Assembly (NCBI RefSeq): GCF_019656055.1
Contig: NZ_BPKY01000007.1
Coordinates: 62,001-126,000, forward strand
From: Leuconostoc miyukkimchii
Lineage (GTDB): Bacteria > Bacillota > Bacilli > Lactobacillales > Lactobacillaceae
DNA length: 64,000 bases
Direction of reading: 5' to 3'
Shown: piece by piece, positions 1-8,206 of the stretch
Position numbering within the stretch: position 1 is the stretch's first letter
Layout: each line of letters begins with the position of its first letter
Program-made: the position numbers and the translations under genes
Notes under the pieces: generated by a model
The model's database searches: none
What the model was told of the DNA's origin: nothing
What the model saw: only the letters and a program-made list of their open reading frames with translations

Positions 1-62
1 TCATCTGCAACAGCAACAACAAACTTTGTTCCCCCAGCTTCAATTGCACCCAATAATCCCAT
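1..62 (-). CDS. ROK-family sugar kinase, probable fructokinase (5' end only)
   Basis: Only the first 20 or so codons lie in the window; the gene runs off the left edge. The encoded start reads MGLLGAIEAGGTKFVVAVAD, with the GAIEAGGTK nucleotide-binding signature of ROK fructokinases. These cytoplasmic kinases phosphorylate fructose or a related hexose with ATP. The ATG at 62 is preferred because a purine-rich GAAAAGAG lies upstream; an in-frame ATG further up at about 89 is less well placed. A promoter and operator-like palindrome lie 150-200 bp upstream. Family call is firm, substrate is not. Confidence 0.75.
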   Translation of the reverse strand, partial: MGLLGAIEAGGTKFVVAVAD

Positions 63-214
63 AATTTTTCTCTTTTCTTCATACATATTTTTACAGTCAC
101 AATAGCACTGACTATTATGATCTGTATTTTACTACAACTATATTTTTACTCATTGAGTTGGATAAAAATATTACCACATGACCTAAGTAAATTCGCTTCA
201 CTTTTTCAAAATAG

Positions 215-264
215 GTAAAGCGCTTACATCTATAATTTTAATCGATTTCACTTATAGATGTCAA
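215..264 (-). promoter_or_regulatory. Promoter and palindromic operator of the ROK kinase gene
   Basis: On the minus strand TTGACA (259-264) and TAAAAT (235-240) are separated by 18 nt. The expected transcription start falls on a near-palindrome, GTAAAGCGCTTAC (215-227, plus-strand reading), resembling a LacI-family operator or cre site. Arms at 226-235 and 252-261 (ACATCTATAA and its complement) form a perfect 10-bp inverted repeat around the promoter spacer, extended by CGCTT/AAGCG. Confidence 0.6.
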
Positions 265-383
265 GCGTATATTAATTTTTTTAAGTCCTTAACAAATTAC
301 TATTCTATATAACAAAAAATCTTTATTATATAGTTGTCATCAAACATCAATGACTAACTTAATAATAAAGATTACTTTAGTAG

Positions 384-767
384 TTATTTAACTATTTCAC
401 AAAATTCAACAATAACTGCATCTGGTCCTTCTATATTGAAAAATTTAATCCCTTTTTCCCAAAAAGCTAAATGTTGCACTTCATAATCAATTAAGTTAAA
501 CCCTTCACTTTTTGCAGCAACAAACGCAGCATCTGCATCGCTAGTATCTAGTGAAATATGATTAATTGCGCCTGGTTTCCCAGCGACTTCATCTTGTTGC
601 CAAGTTTCAATAACAAGATTTTCACGCTTCATAAAAATGACATTACCAACAGGAAAATCTCCAGTTTTTTCAAAACCTAGCTTTGTCCAAAAGGCTTCAG
701 CGGTTTCTAAATCTTTAGTTGGTATACCAATGTGTTGTACACCAGAATAATAATCTGAAAATGACAT
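384..767 (-). CDS. VOC-family (glyoxalase-like) protein
   Basis: A 127-residue protein whose N-terminus, containing VQHIGIPTKDLETAEAFW, is typical of vicinal oxygen chelate proteins such as glyoxalase I and bleomycin-resistance-like enzymes. The length fits a single-chain VOC domain with two beta-alpha-beta-beta-beta modules. Candidate metal ligands are His13, Glu54, His70 and a C-terminal Glu in VIVEFCE. The start is supported by AAGGAG 6 nt upstream. It stands alone between the kinase and the membrane-protein gene. The reaction cannot be told from sequence. Confidence 0.75.
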   Translation of the reverse strand: MSFSDYYSGVQHIGIPTKDLETAEAFWTKLGFEKTGDFPVGNVIFMKRENLVIETWQQDEVAGKPGAINHISLDTSDADAAFVAAKSEGFNLIDYEVQHLAFWEKGIKFFNIEGPDAVIVEFCEIVK

Positions 768-821
768 GTTATGCTCCTTTTTATTTATACTAACCTAACT
801 TTGACTCGATATCGTTATCAA

Positions 822-1553
822 TCAAATACCTTGATGCTTTAGACTTGGAAATACGGCTTTATCTCCCCACCCAGTTATGCCACCTTGGAACAGGAATGCA
901 AATATTGTACCAATACCATAATTTGAAAAATCAGGCATGATAATGATTGCAATAATACCAATAATCGTTGGTGGGATGTATGATGCCCACATAGCTTTTG
1001 CTGCAGCACCTTTAAAGTACTTGAATCTCAATATTTGCATCAAGTCATCAGCTGGATGTAATATCAAATTAGTTCGTTGATAAATTGATATTGCAATACC
1101 AATCATAAAGACACCTATAAAATTCAATATTGTATACGCTACTAACGCCATTGCACTGTGTGCCTCAGGTAATATTTTCGAAAACATTCCTGCAAAAAAA
1201 CTAATCAACAGTGAAAACGGTACCATAAATGCAATATTCCCAACGAATTTTTTCCAGTTAAAATATCCTTGTAAAAATACATTTAAGGTCGCTATGATAA
1301 CACCGACAATAAAGAATACCCAACCAAGACTGAAATTTGAACCATTAAATACTGCCTTATTAAACCCTGCCTGTGCAGCCGTCCAGTAAGCTGACCCTAA
1401 AAATGTTGGATGAATTTTTTGACTGGTCACAACGGTTAGAACATTTCCAGCAGCGTTGATAATCAGAGAAAAAACAAAGTATGATAAAGATGCACCGACT
1501 GTGAGCGTGCGACCATGATTAGTCGTAGTATCTGTTACGTCTTTGGCCACCAT
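822..1553 (-). CDS. Multi-pass membrane protein, YczE/YitT-like
   Basis: About 243 residues with five or more hydrophobic helices and a short motif, HPADDLMQILR, between helices, as in the YczE/YyaS family of integral membrane proteins of unknown function. I start it at the ATG at 1553: GGAGAAGAGG lies just upstream inside the end of the preceding dehydrogenase gene, only 4 bp separate that gene's stop from this start, and longer starts would overlap the dehydrogenase. The two are probably translated from one transcript, suggesting a joint role in uptake or sensing of the dehydrogenase substrate (inference). Confidence 0.6.
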   Translation of the reverse strand: MVAKDVTDTTTNHGRTLTVGASLSYFVFSLIINAAGNVLTVVTSQKIHPTFLGSAYWTAAQAGFNKAVFNGSNFSLGWVFFIVGVIIATLNVFLQGYFNWKKFVGNIAFMVPFSLLISFFAGMFSKILPEAHSAMALVAYTILNFIGVFMIGIAISIYQRTNLILHPADDLMQILRFKYFKGAAAKAMWASYIPPTIIGIIAIIIMPDFSNYGIGTIFAFLFQGGITGWGDKAVFPSLKHQGI

Positions 1554-1557
1554 ATGA

Positions 1558-2574
1558 TTAAGCCTCTTCTCCACCAACTTTAACAACTGCCTTTGAAACA
1601 ACGCCTAACTTACCATTTACGAAATCGTCAACAGTATTGTAGTCTAACTCATGTGACATCAATGATTCAACATCCAACTTACCTGATGACAACAAAGCCA
1701 AAGAATCTTCAAATGCATTCGGATTGATAAATGATCCTTGAATTGTTAGTTGCTTTTGGAATACTTCATAAGTATTCATTTCGAATTTGGCATCAGGACC
1801 ACCAACACCAAACATCAATACTTGTCCGCCACGAGCTGCTGCTTCAATAGCTGCTTCTTGAGTTTGTGGCATGCCGACAGCTTCAATAACAACATCATAT
1901 TCGCTTTCAGGAATCTTGTCACCCTTAAGTGTGTTAAAGGTATTCTTAGCACCAAACTTTTCTTTGTTCAAAGCAAGTTTTTCATCAACAATACCAGCTA
2001 AATCAACTTGATGAATACCATAAGCTTGCAAAATTTGTACAAATAATTCACCCATGAAGCCATCACCGATAACCAAAGCCTTTTGGTAAGGTGTTACTTT
2101 TAATAACTGAATACCGTGCACTGCACATGAAATTGGTTCTACAACAGCTGCTGACTTTAATGAAACATTATCAGGAATTGGGTAGACAACTGAGGCAGGT
2201 GCTGTGAAGTATTCTTCAAACCCACCATCACGTGTTACACCAACAGCTGACAAGTTTTCGCATAATTCTGGACGACCTGTACGGCAGAACTTACATTGAC
2301 CACAATAGATGTTTGGATCTACTGTTACACGGTCCCCCACCTTAACATTTGTAACAGCTGAGCCGATTTCGGCAACAACACCTGAATTTTCATGTCCCAA
2401 CACAATCGGTGGTACAGCTGGTGCTGAACCTGGCAAACCTGCATACAATGCATGATCTGTTCCACAAATTCCAGCAAAAGCTGTGTGAATTTTAACCTCA
2501 TTTGGTTTAACTTCAGGTTGTGCAATTTCTTGCAATTCCAACGATTTGATACCTGTTAACACTAGTGCGTCCAT
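1558..2574 (-). CDS. Zinc-dependent MDR alcohol/polyol dehydrogenase
   Basis: A 338-residue medium-chain dehydrogenase. Catalytic-zinc ligands are recognisable as Cys37, His61-Glu62 and Glu146; the structural-zinc lobe has Cys91, Cys94, Cys97 and Cys105. A Rossmann fold follows from about residue 160. Relatives oxidise sorbitol, arabitol, threonine or butanediol; the substrate here is open. The ATG at 2574 is chosen because GGGGAAG lies 6 nt upstream and the family starts here. It is transcribed divergently from a LacI regulator and heads a two-gene operon with the membrane protein. Confidence 0.8.
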   Translation of the reverse strand: MDALVLTGIKSLELQEIAQPEVKPNEVKIHTAFAGICGTDHALYAGLPGSAPAVPPIVLGHENSGVVAEIGSAVTNVKVGDRVTVDPNIYCGQCKFCRTGRPELCENLSAVGVTRDGGFEEYFTAPASVVYPIPDNVSLKSAAVVEPISCAVHGIQLLKVTPYQKALVIGDGFMGELFVQILQAYGIHQVDLAGIVDEKLALNKEKFGAKNTFNTLKGDKIPESEYDVVIEAVGMPQTQEAAIEAAARGGQVLMFGVGGPDAKFEMNTYEVFQKQLTIQGSFINPNAFEDSLALLSSGKLDVESLMSHELDYNTVDDFVNGKLGVVSKAVVKVGGEEA

Positions 2575-2593
2575 AATAACTTCCCCTTTTTTA

Positions 2594-2649
2594 TTGTGAT
2601 TTACGTCACTTACAAGGTCAATATTACCCCTTTGATATCTGATTGTCAA
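2594..2649 (-). promoter_or_regulatory. Dehydrogenase promoter with LacI-type operator candidate
   Basis: Minus-strand TTGACA (2644-2649) and TAATAT (2621-2626) have a 17-nt spacer. Just downstream, 2594-2615 is an imperfect palindrome with half-sites TTGTGATTTAC and TTGTAAGTGAC (8 of 11 positions alike), well placed for repression by the divergent LacI protein. The -35 box sits in ACGCTTGACA, a 10-mer also found at the ROK kinase promoter. Confidence 0.6.
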
Positions 2650-2736
2650 GCGTAGTTACTATTTTAAAAAAGTGTATAATATATAGATAGACAATAAATA
2701 AAACTAGAGATTATTCTCCCCCCATTGGAGGCCTAT

Positions 2737-3705
2737 ATGGTTGCAAAATTAAACGACGTCGCTGAGTTAGCCGGCGTTTCGATTACGACAGTGTCGCGTG
2801 TCATTAATAGTTATGGTTCACTTAGTCAAAAAACAATTGACAAAGTCCATGCAGCAATGCGTGAACTTCATTATCAACCAAATGCAATGGCACGTTCGCT
2901 TCAAGGAAAATCATCACAGTTCATCGGATTAATTTTCCCAAATATTCAAAACCCCTTTTTTACCGCTTTAGCTAGTGAAATTGAGCAACAACTTTTTGAG
3001 AAGGGCTACAAAGTCATTATTGCCACAAGTGCTAATAATGTTGAAAAAGAACAACAATACCTTCAAATGTTAGCAGCAAATCAAGTTGAAGGCATCATCA
3101 CGTCATCACATGATTTAGATATGAGCACGTATAAAACCTCTTTTTTGCCAATTGTATCTTATGACCGTTATATATCAGAAAATATACCAATTGTCAGTGA
3201 AGACAACTACCGCGGTGGTTACTTATTGGGCGAATATCTTATTGCTAATCAAGCAAATAAGTTACTGATGTTGCGTAACGACGATTCATCTAATTCACCA
3301 ACAAAGAAACGATATCAAGGTTTCACAGATGCTGTTGCTGAGCATGCTGATTTAAAAATTAAGAACTTTAATTCAAGTAATGTTGCTACCGAAAACGAAA
3401 TCAAGGAGATAGTTGATTTTATTAGTACGGAAAAAATTGATGGTATCTTTGCTTATAATGATATTATGGCAATTCAATTGCAAAATGCACTACGTTCAGC
3501 CAACATCAAAGTACCCGAAAATGTTATCGTGGTAGGTTACGATGGTTCTCCAATCGTTCAGCTCTTACATCCAGATTTACCAACAATTATCCAACCTATT
3601 AAACTAGCCGCACAACGTTTGATTGAAACATTATTCAATGAAATTAATAACCAAGAACCAATAATTTTTGATGTGTTGCCAGTTACATTACATACACCAA
3701 AATAA
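2737..3705 (+). CDS. LacI-family transcriptional regulator
   Basis: About 322 residues. Residues 1-50 hold the LacI helix-turn-helix and hinge helix (VAKLNDVAELAGVSITTVSRV, then NAMARSL). The rest is a periplasmic-binding-protein-like effector domain resembling sucrose/ribose repressors. GGAGG at 2727-2731 supports the ATG at 2737; a TTG at 2725 would overlap the SD. Divergent orientation and the operator candidate suggest it controls the adjacent dehydrogenase genes. The effector is unknown. Confidence 0.85.
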   Translation: MVAKLNDVAELAGVSITTVSRVINSYGSLSQKTIDKVHAAMRELHYQPNAMARSLQGKSSQFIGLIFPNIQNPFFTALASEIEQQLFEKGYKVIIATSANNVEKEQQYLQMLAANQVEGIITSSHDLDMSTYKTSFLPIVSYDRYISENIPIVSEDNYRGGYLLGEYLIANQANKLLMLRNDDSSNSPTKKRYQGFTDAVAEHADLKIKNFNSSNVATENEIKEIVDFISTEKIDGIFAYNDIMAIQLQNALRSANIKVPENVIVVGYDGSPIVQLLHPDLPTIIQPIKLAAQRLIETLFNEINNQEPIIFDVLPVTLHTPK

Positions 3706-3777
3706 AAAACATCCTCATATAAACTACTAAATACGATTTTCTTAGTCGAATTCAGTATGTTTGGGGATGTTTTTTTA
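3706..3777. terminator. Bidirectional terminator between convergent genes
   Basis: AACATCCTC and GGGGATGTT arms (one G-T pair) around a long loop, with an A run on the left and a T run on the right, between the LacI gene and the convergent hydroxyacid dehydrogenase gene. Confidence 0.7.
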
Positions 3778-4695
3778 TTAGTTAACTTTAAACAGTGGTG
3801 TCTTGTTATTTAAAATCCGTACAATTTCTTGCGCTGCTGTTAGACCAACAGTATCAAGCGCTTCCCGTGATTTGGCTGCAGAATGAGGCGTGACAAAAAC
3901 GTTGGGTAACGTTAATAATTCATTATGTGCACTAATAGGTTCGACCTCTACTACATCTAAACCAGCACCTGCAATTTCTCCAGATTTCAACGCATGAATT
4001 AGCGCTGCTTCGTCAACAAGCGTACCTCTACCAATATTAACCAATGTCGCAGTAGTTTTCATTGTTTTAAATACGTCTCCATCGATCATATGTTTTGTCT
4101 CTGGTGTTGATGGCAAAGCCAAAACGACAAAATCTGAATTGCTATAAATTTCTTCAAGAGATGCCATACGACCGTTTTTAACAGTTCTTGGCCTTCTAGC
4201 ATACGCCAATACATTAACGTTAAATCCTGTTAATAATTCATCAATTTTCTGACCAATGGCACCAAATCCAATAATACCAACCGTCTTACCGGTTACTTCC
4301 TGTCCAACTGCTGTCGCATCAATAGATTGTGTTATACTCAAACGTTGCTGATAGAAAAATCTACCAGCCACCAACATGTGCATAATTGCCGTTTCAGCTA
4401 CAGCAGTAGCATTTGCACCAGGTGTATTAGTGACAACAATATTATGCGCATTGGCATCAGCTATGTTGACGTTGTCATATCCTACACCAAATCGCGCAAT
4501 TATCTTGAGATTTGGCATTTGAGCCATTATCTTTTCTGCTAGCGGATACATCATCAAGATAATACCTTCGACATCTGGATAAGAGACAAAGTCTTGATCG
4601 CTGATTTGCTGATTTGAAACCACTTCAATGTCATTGGATTCTAGATAATCTATCGTTGACTGTGAAATACCATCAAAAACTAATACTTTTTTCAT
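3778..4695 (-). CDS. D-2-hydroxyacid dehydrogenase (phosphoglycerate-dehydrogenase-like)
   Basis: A 305-residue NAD-dependent dehydrogenase of the SerA/D-2-hydroxyacid family. The Rossmann motif GFGAIG is at 143-148, and the catalytic Arg223 (NIGRG), Glu252 (EVEP) and His271 (TPHSA) are all present. It lacks the C-terminal ACT domain of long SerA enzymes. Possible substrates include 3-phosphoglycerate, glyoxylate/hydroxypyruvate or branched 2-oxoacids. AAGGAAG lies 6 nt before the ATG. It follows cdd on the same strand with a 42-bp gap. Confidence 0.8.
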   Translation of the reverse strand: MKKVLVFDGISQSTIDYLESNDIEVVSNQQISDQDFVSYPDVEGIILMMYPLAEKIMAQMPNLKIIARFGVGYDNVNIADANAHNIVVTNTPGANATAVAETAIMHMLVAGRFFYQQRLSITQSIDATAVGQEVTGKTVGIIGFGAIGQKIDELLTGFNVNVLAYARRPRTVKNGRMASLEEIYSNSDFVVLALPSTPETKHMIDGDVFKTMKTTATLVNIGRGTLVDEAALIHALKSGEIAGAGLDVVEVEPISAHNELLTLPNVFVTPHSAAKSREALDTVGLTAAQEIVRILNNKTPLFKVN

Positions 4696-4737
4696 GATTT
4701 CTTCCTTAAAATTTTAAATTAGGTTCGTAACAATCAT

Positions 4738-5160
4738 TTAGCTTAGTGCATTGAATGAACCTGGCATTAATGAGGCGATATTTGTTTGTATTTCTTTTCC
4801 GGAATCATTGATTAACCAGATTGGCATATCTGGTTTAAAAAATTCAACCATCACTTGTCGACAAGCACCACAAGGGGCAATAGGTTCATTTGTACGCCCA
4901 GATATGACCAACCCAGAAAAATGTCTATTTCCCGCAGCAACTGCACTGAAAATTGCAGTTCGTTCCGCACAATTGGTCAAACCAAAAGAGACATTTTCAA
5001 TATTTATACCTTTAAAAATTGTACCCGAATCTGTCAGCAATGCTGCACCAACTGGAAAGTGTGAATAAGGCGTATATGTTTGACTAAGGGCAGTTAATGC
5101 CACATCGACAAGTTTTTGTGGTGCTGGTATTTTTTTTAAGTTTTGTTGATCACTACTCAT
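4738..5160 (-). CDS. cdd: Cytidine deaminase
   Basis: A 140-residue homotetrameric-type cytidine deaminase converting cytidine and deoxycytidine to uridine forms in pyrimidine salvage. Zinc ligands Cys64, Cys97 and Cys100 and the proton-shuttling Glu66 are in NCAERTAIF and PCGACRQ. The start has a GGTGAT SD segment 5 nt upstream; a stronger GAGGAG lies 25 nt upstream, a mild version of the long-spaced SD arrangement seen at other genes here. Confidence 0.9.
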   Translation of the reverse strand: MSSDQQNLKKIPAPQKLVDVALTALSQTYTPYSHFPVGAALLTDSGTIFKGINIENVSFGLTNCAERTAIFSAVAAGNRHFSGLVISGRTNEPIAPCGACRQVMVEFFKPDMPIWLINDSGKEIQTNIASLMPGSFNALS

Positions 5161-5246
5161 CTTGACATCACCATATTGTACAACTCTCCTCTTGATTTTA
5201 CGTTTGTCAAAATCACTTTTTTATTTACGCAAGACTACTGGCGACA

Positions 5247-7034
5247 TTATTTAACCAACAATGATTCTAATTGGTTCAAGCGTGATTCAAACACACTAAA
5301 AGCCTGCTTTAAATAATCTGAATGATTCATATCAACACCTGCTTTAGCGATAACATTCAAAGGATAATCAGACGAACCGGCTTTTAGATAGGTTTTATAA
5401 TCCTGTGCACCATCGTTGTTAATAATACGATCTGCTAGAGTAGTAGCTGCTGCTTCTCCAGTCGCGTATTGATAAACATAATAGTTATAATAAAAATGCG
5501 GTATTCTTGTCCACTCATAGGCTATTTCTTCATCTGGGAACAAATCTTTACCATAATATTTTTGATTTAATTCACCATAATATGCACTCATTTTGTCAGC
5601 TGTTAATGCTTGCCCTTGTGCACTTTGTTCATGAATCCAATCTTCAAATTCTGCAAATTGTGTTTGACGGAAAACTGTGCCTTTAAACCCATCAAGATAC
5701 TGGTTCAAAACATAAGCTTGAAAATTAGGATCCTCATTAGTTTTTAGTAAGTAATCAGTTAGTAAACTTTCATTCGTTGTTGAAGCAATTTCTGCCAAAA
5801 AAATCGGATAATCGCCGTAATGATAAACTTGATTATGACGTGTCAGATAAGAATGAACAGAATGCCCCATTTCATGAGCTAATGTATATACATTATTCAG
5901 ATTATCCTGCCAGTTTAACAAAATAAAGGGATTGGTATCATAAGTTCCACTAGAATAAGCACCTGACCGTTTACCCTTATTTTCTACAACATCAATCCAA
6001 CGCTCATCAAATGCTTTTTGTACAATTGCAACGTAATCTGGTCCTAGAGGCGCTAACGCTGCTAGGACAATTTCTTTCGCTTTATCATATGTTATTTCAA
6101 AATCAATTTCATCTACTAACGGAACATACAAATCATAGCTATGCACTTCTGATACACCAAGTATTTTTTTACGTAAAGTAACAAATCGATGTAATAATGG
6201 TAAATTAGCATCAACCGTTTGACGCAATGTTTCAAAAACTGTTGTAGGTAATCCGTGCGGTAAAATAGCTGCTTCACGAGAAGAATTGTAGTGACGTACT
6301 CTTGCTAAAAAGTTATGCCCTTTAACATGAGATGACAACGTTGAAGCAAAAGTATTTTGTAAACCTATATAACTATCATATAATGTTTCAAAAGCTTCAC
6401 GTCTTAAGTCACGCGATTTTGATTCAAGTAGTAAGCTATACAAGCCGTTAGTTAATGGTACGACATTCCCGTCCTCTGTGTGAACATCACCAAACGTTAT
6501 ATCTGAATTGTCAAGTACGCCAAACGTATTCTCTGAAGCATTAAAAATATCACTCACACCAGCCAGCAAAGCTTCTTGCTCTGCTGCTAAGGTATGCGGC
6601 TTCAAAGCGAGTAATTTTTCGAACAGATGCGCATACGGTTTTAATCCCTCAGTCTTCAAATAATTAGCTAACTGATCATCTGGAATGTTTAAGACTTCTG
6701 GTTGAAAATAGGCAGTTGCCTCACTCACTTCAGCCCACAAGGCTTGCGCACGTGCATTCAAAGCTGCATAAGTCTGGTTTGTTGTATCCTCATCATAGAT
6801 TTGATGTGCGTAAACATAAATTTTTTCTAACGCGCGTTCTAGTTTTAAATTAACTTCTAAAGCTGATTGCAACGTCTTTTCAGAGTCTCCAACGTGTCCA
6901 ACAAATTGGTTTACCGTTTTCAAATCTGCCTTGACTGCTTCAAAAGCCTGTTCCCAATCATTATCAGATTCAAAAATTGTCGTCAAATCCCATGTAAGCT
7001 GTTCAGGTACTTCTTTACGTAATAATTGTCCCAT
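5247..7034 (-). CDS. pepF: Oligoendopeptidase F (M3 family)
   Basis: A 595-residue cytoplasmic metallopeptidase that degrades peptides of roughly 7-17 residues taken up by lactic acid bacteria. The zinc site is HEMGH at 387-391 with the third ligand Glu415 in LAEIASTTNES. The N-terminus (EVPEQLTWDLTTIF) and length match PepF well, so the ATG at 7034 is right although no SD lies near it; the nearest, AAGGAGA, is 63 nt upstream. A second, distantly related M3 peptidase lies at 60353. Confidence 0.9.
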   Translation of the reverse strand: MGQLLRKEVPEQLTWDLTTIFESDNDWEQAFEAVKADLKTVNQFVGHVGDSEKTLQSALEVNLKLERALEKIYVYAHQIYDEDTTNQTYAALNARAQALWAEVSEATAYFQPEVLNIPDDQLANYLKTEGLKPYAHLFEKLLALKPHTLAAEQEALLAGVSDIFNASENTFGVLDNSDITFGDVHTEDGNVVPLTNGLYSLLLESKSRDLRREAFETLYDSYIGLQNTFASTLSSHVKGHNFLARVRHYNSSREAAILPHGLPTTVFETLRQTVDANLPLLHRFVTLRKKILGVSEVHSYDLYVPLVDEIDFEITYDKAKEIVLAALAPLGPDYVAIVQKAFDERWIDVVENKGKRSGAYSSGTYDTNPFILLNWQDNLNNVYTLAHEMGHSVHSYLTRHNQVYHYGDYPIFLAEIASTTNESLLTDYLLKTNEDPNFQAYVLNQYLDGFKGTVFRQTQFAEFEDWIHEQSAQGQALTADKMSAYYGELNQKYYGKDLFPDEEIAYEWTRIPHFYYNYYVYQYATGEAAATTLADRIINNDGAQDYKTYLKAGSSDYPLNVIAKAGVDMNHSDYLKQAFSVFESRLNQLESLLVK

Positions 7035-7103
7035 AATTTTGTCGTACAGACATTACTTCTAAGTAAAACAGACCTTTAAAAGCAGTATCTGACATTTCTC
7101 CTT
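7035..7103 (-). promoter_or_regulatory. pepF leader: distant SD, upstream ORF, possible hairpin
   Basis: AAGGAGA ends 63 nt before the pepF ATG. It is followed 2 nt later by an ATG opening a 26-codon out-of-frame ORF (MSDTAFKG...) that overlaps the pepF start. CAGA/TCTG and TACT/AGTA pairings could form a bulged hairpin across the gap; this is the weakest hairpin of the set. Confidence 0.4.
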
Positions 7104-7130
7104 AATATGATATAATAACTTATTTTATCA

Positions 7131-8159
7131 CTATTCTCTCACTTTATATAGTTTTTGTTGTACTGATTCATACCAAGCAGGTAATTTTTGAACTAATATA
7201 TACTGTTCTCTTTGTAAAATAAATTGAGATTGCTCAAGTTCTTCTAACATAATCAATAATTGCTGTTTTTTAAATCTTGCTTCACCTATCACATATGGTG
7301 ATAGTTTACATATTAAGATATCTTGATGTACCACATGACCGGTACCTATTCTTTCTAGTAGCAATATTACTAGTAATCGCCATTGCCAATTGGGAATCAT
7401 TAATCCGAATTGACAACCTTTATGAATCCATATTGGGGCATGTAACAACACACGATTATTTTTATAAAGATAATTCACTAATTTCTCATCTACACGACTT
7501 TGAAGGATTAAATTTTGAAGTTTATAAACTTGTTTTTCAACATCAATTTTTGGTTTGCCAATAGTTTTTCCTGTTTCAAATAAATTACTATTCGTGCTTT
7601 CTATATATCGTACACTTTCAAAATCACACTTCGTAAAACTTGATCGATGAATAAATTTTTCTGTACTTAACGTGTAAAAAACTAATTCATTGTTGGCTAA
7701 AAATTTTAAAATTGTGCCTTGTGTCATTTTTTTTGCTAAATAATTGTCTCCTAATATCCAAATAACTTTTATATTTTGACTTAAATAACCGTTATTACGC
7801 TCTTCAAGTCGCTGTTTTGAAATTGGACTGCACTGATATTCAACAGCAATTTGCCTTTTTCCGCGTTGCATTAACAAATCCGGTCGCTGACTAATTTCTG
7901 GTATAACAGCTTCAATTTTAACATCGCCATATTGTTGTAAATAAATAGCTAACTGTAATTTCCCTGCCAAATGTTGTGGCGTTTCATTTTCAGAAAATGT
8001 TGCACAAGCTGACTGCTTAAAATGAGCAAAATGCTTTTGTTTAATGTCACCGTTTTTTAATACTACCTTTTCTCTACAACCTGGACAGATAAACCGTTGT
8101 GTTTTATTTGCATCTGTGGCTCTAATATATTCTTTTTTATCATTTAGGGCAATAAACAT
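7131..8159 (-). CDS. coiA: Competence protein CoiA-like nuclease
   Basis: About 342 residues. It starts MFIALNDKKEYIRA with a zinc-ribbon-like C25xxC28 and HFAH segment, then a central restriction-endonuclease-like core with DLLMQRGKRQIAVEYQCS (Asp...Glu-x-Gln). CoiA is a cytoplasmic protein needed for transformation in streptococci. TTGGAGGTG lies 6 nt before the ATG at 8159; the longer TTG start overlaps the SD. It lies directly upstream of pepF, as coiA does in many Firmicutes, which supports the call. Confidence 0.8.
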   Translation of the reverse strand: MFIALNDKKEYIRATDANKTQRFICPGCREKVVLKNGDIKQKHFAHFKQSACATFSENETPQHLAGKLQLAIYLQQYGDVKIEAVIPEISQRPDLLMQRGKRQIAVEYQCSPISKQRLEERNNGYLSQNIKVIWILGDNYLAKKMTQGTILKFLANNELVFYTLSTEKFIHRSSFTKCDFESVRYIESTNSNLFETGKTIGKPKIDVEKQVYKLQNLILQSRVDEKLVNYLYKNNRVLLHAPIWIHKGCQFGLMIPNWQWRLLVILLLERIGTGHVVHQDILICKLSPYVIGEARFKKQQLLIMLEELEQSQFILQREQYILVQKLPAWYESVQQKLYKVRE

Positions 8160-8206
8160 AAAAAACACCTCCAATTCATCATACGGAATTGAGATGCTTT
8201 TCTTTT

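Noticed and set aside
1553-1601. Longer N-terminus for the YczE-like protein
   Set aside because: It would lie inside the dehydrogenase gene; the ATG at 1553 has a good SD.
7034-7095. A frameshifted N-terminal extension of pepF
   Set aside because: The upstream ORF does not resemble PepF N-termini, and the existing start already matches the family.
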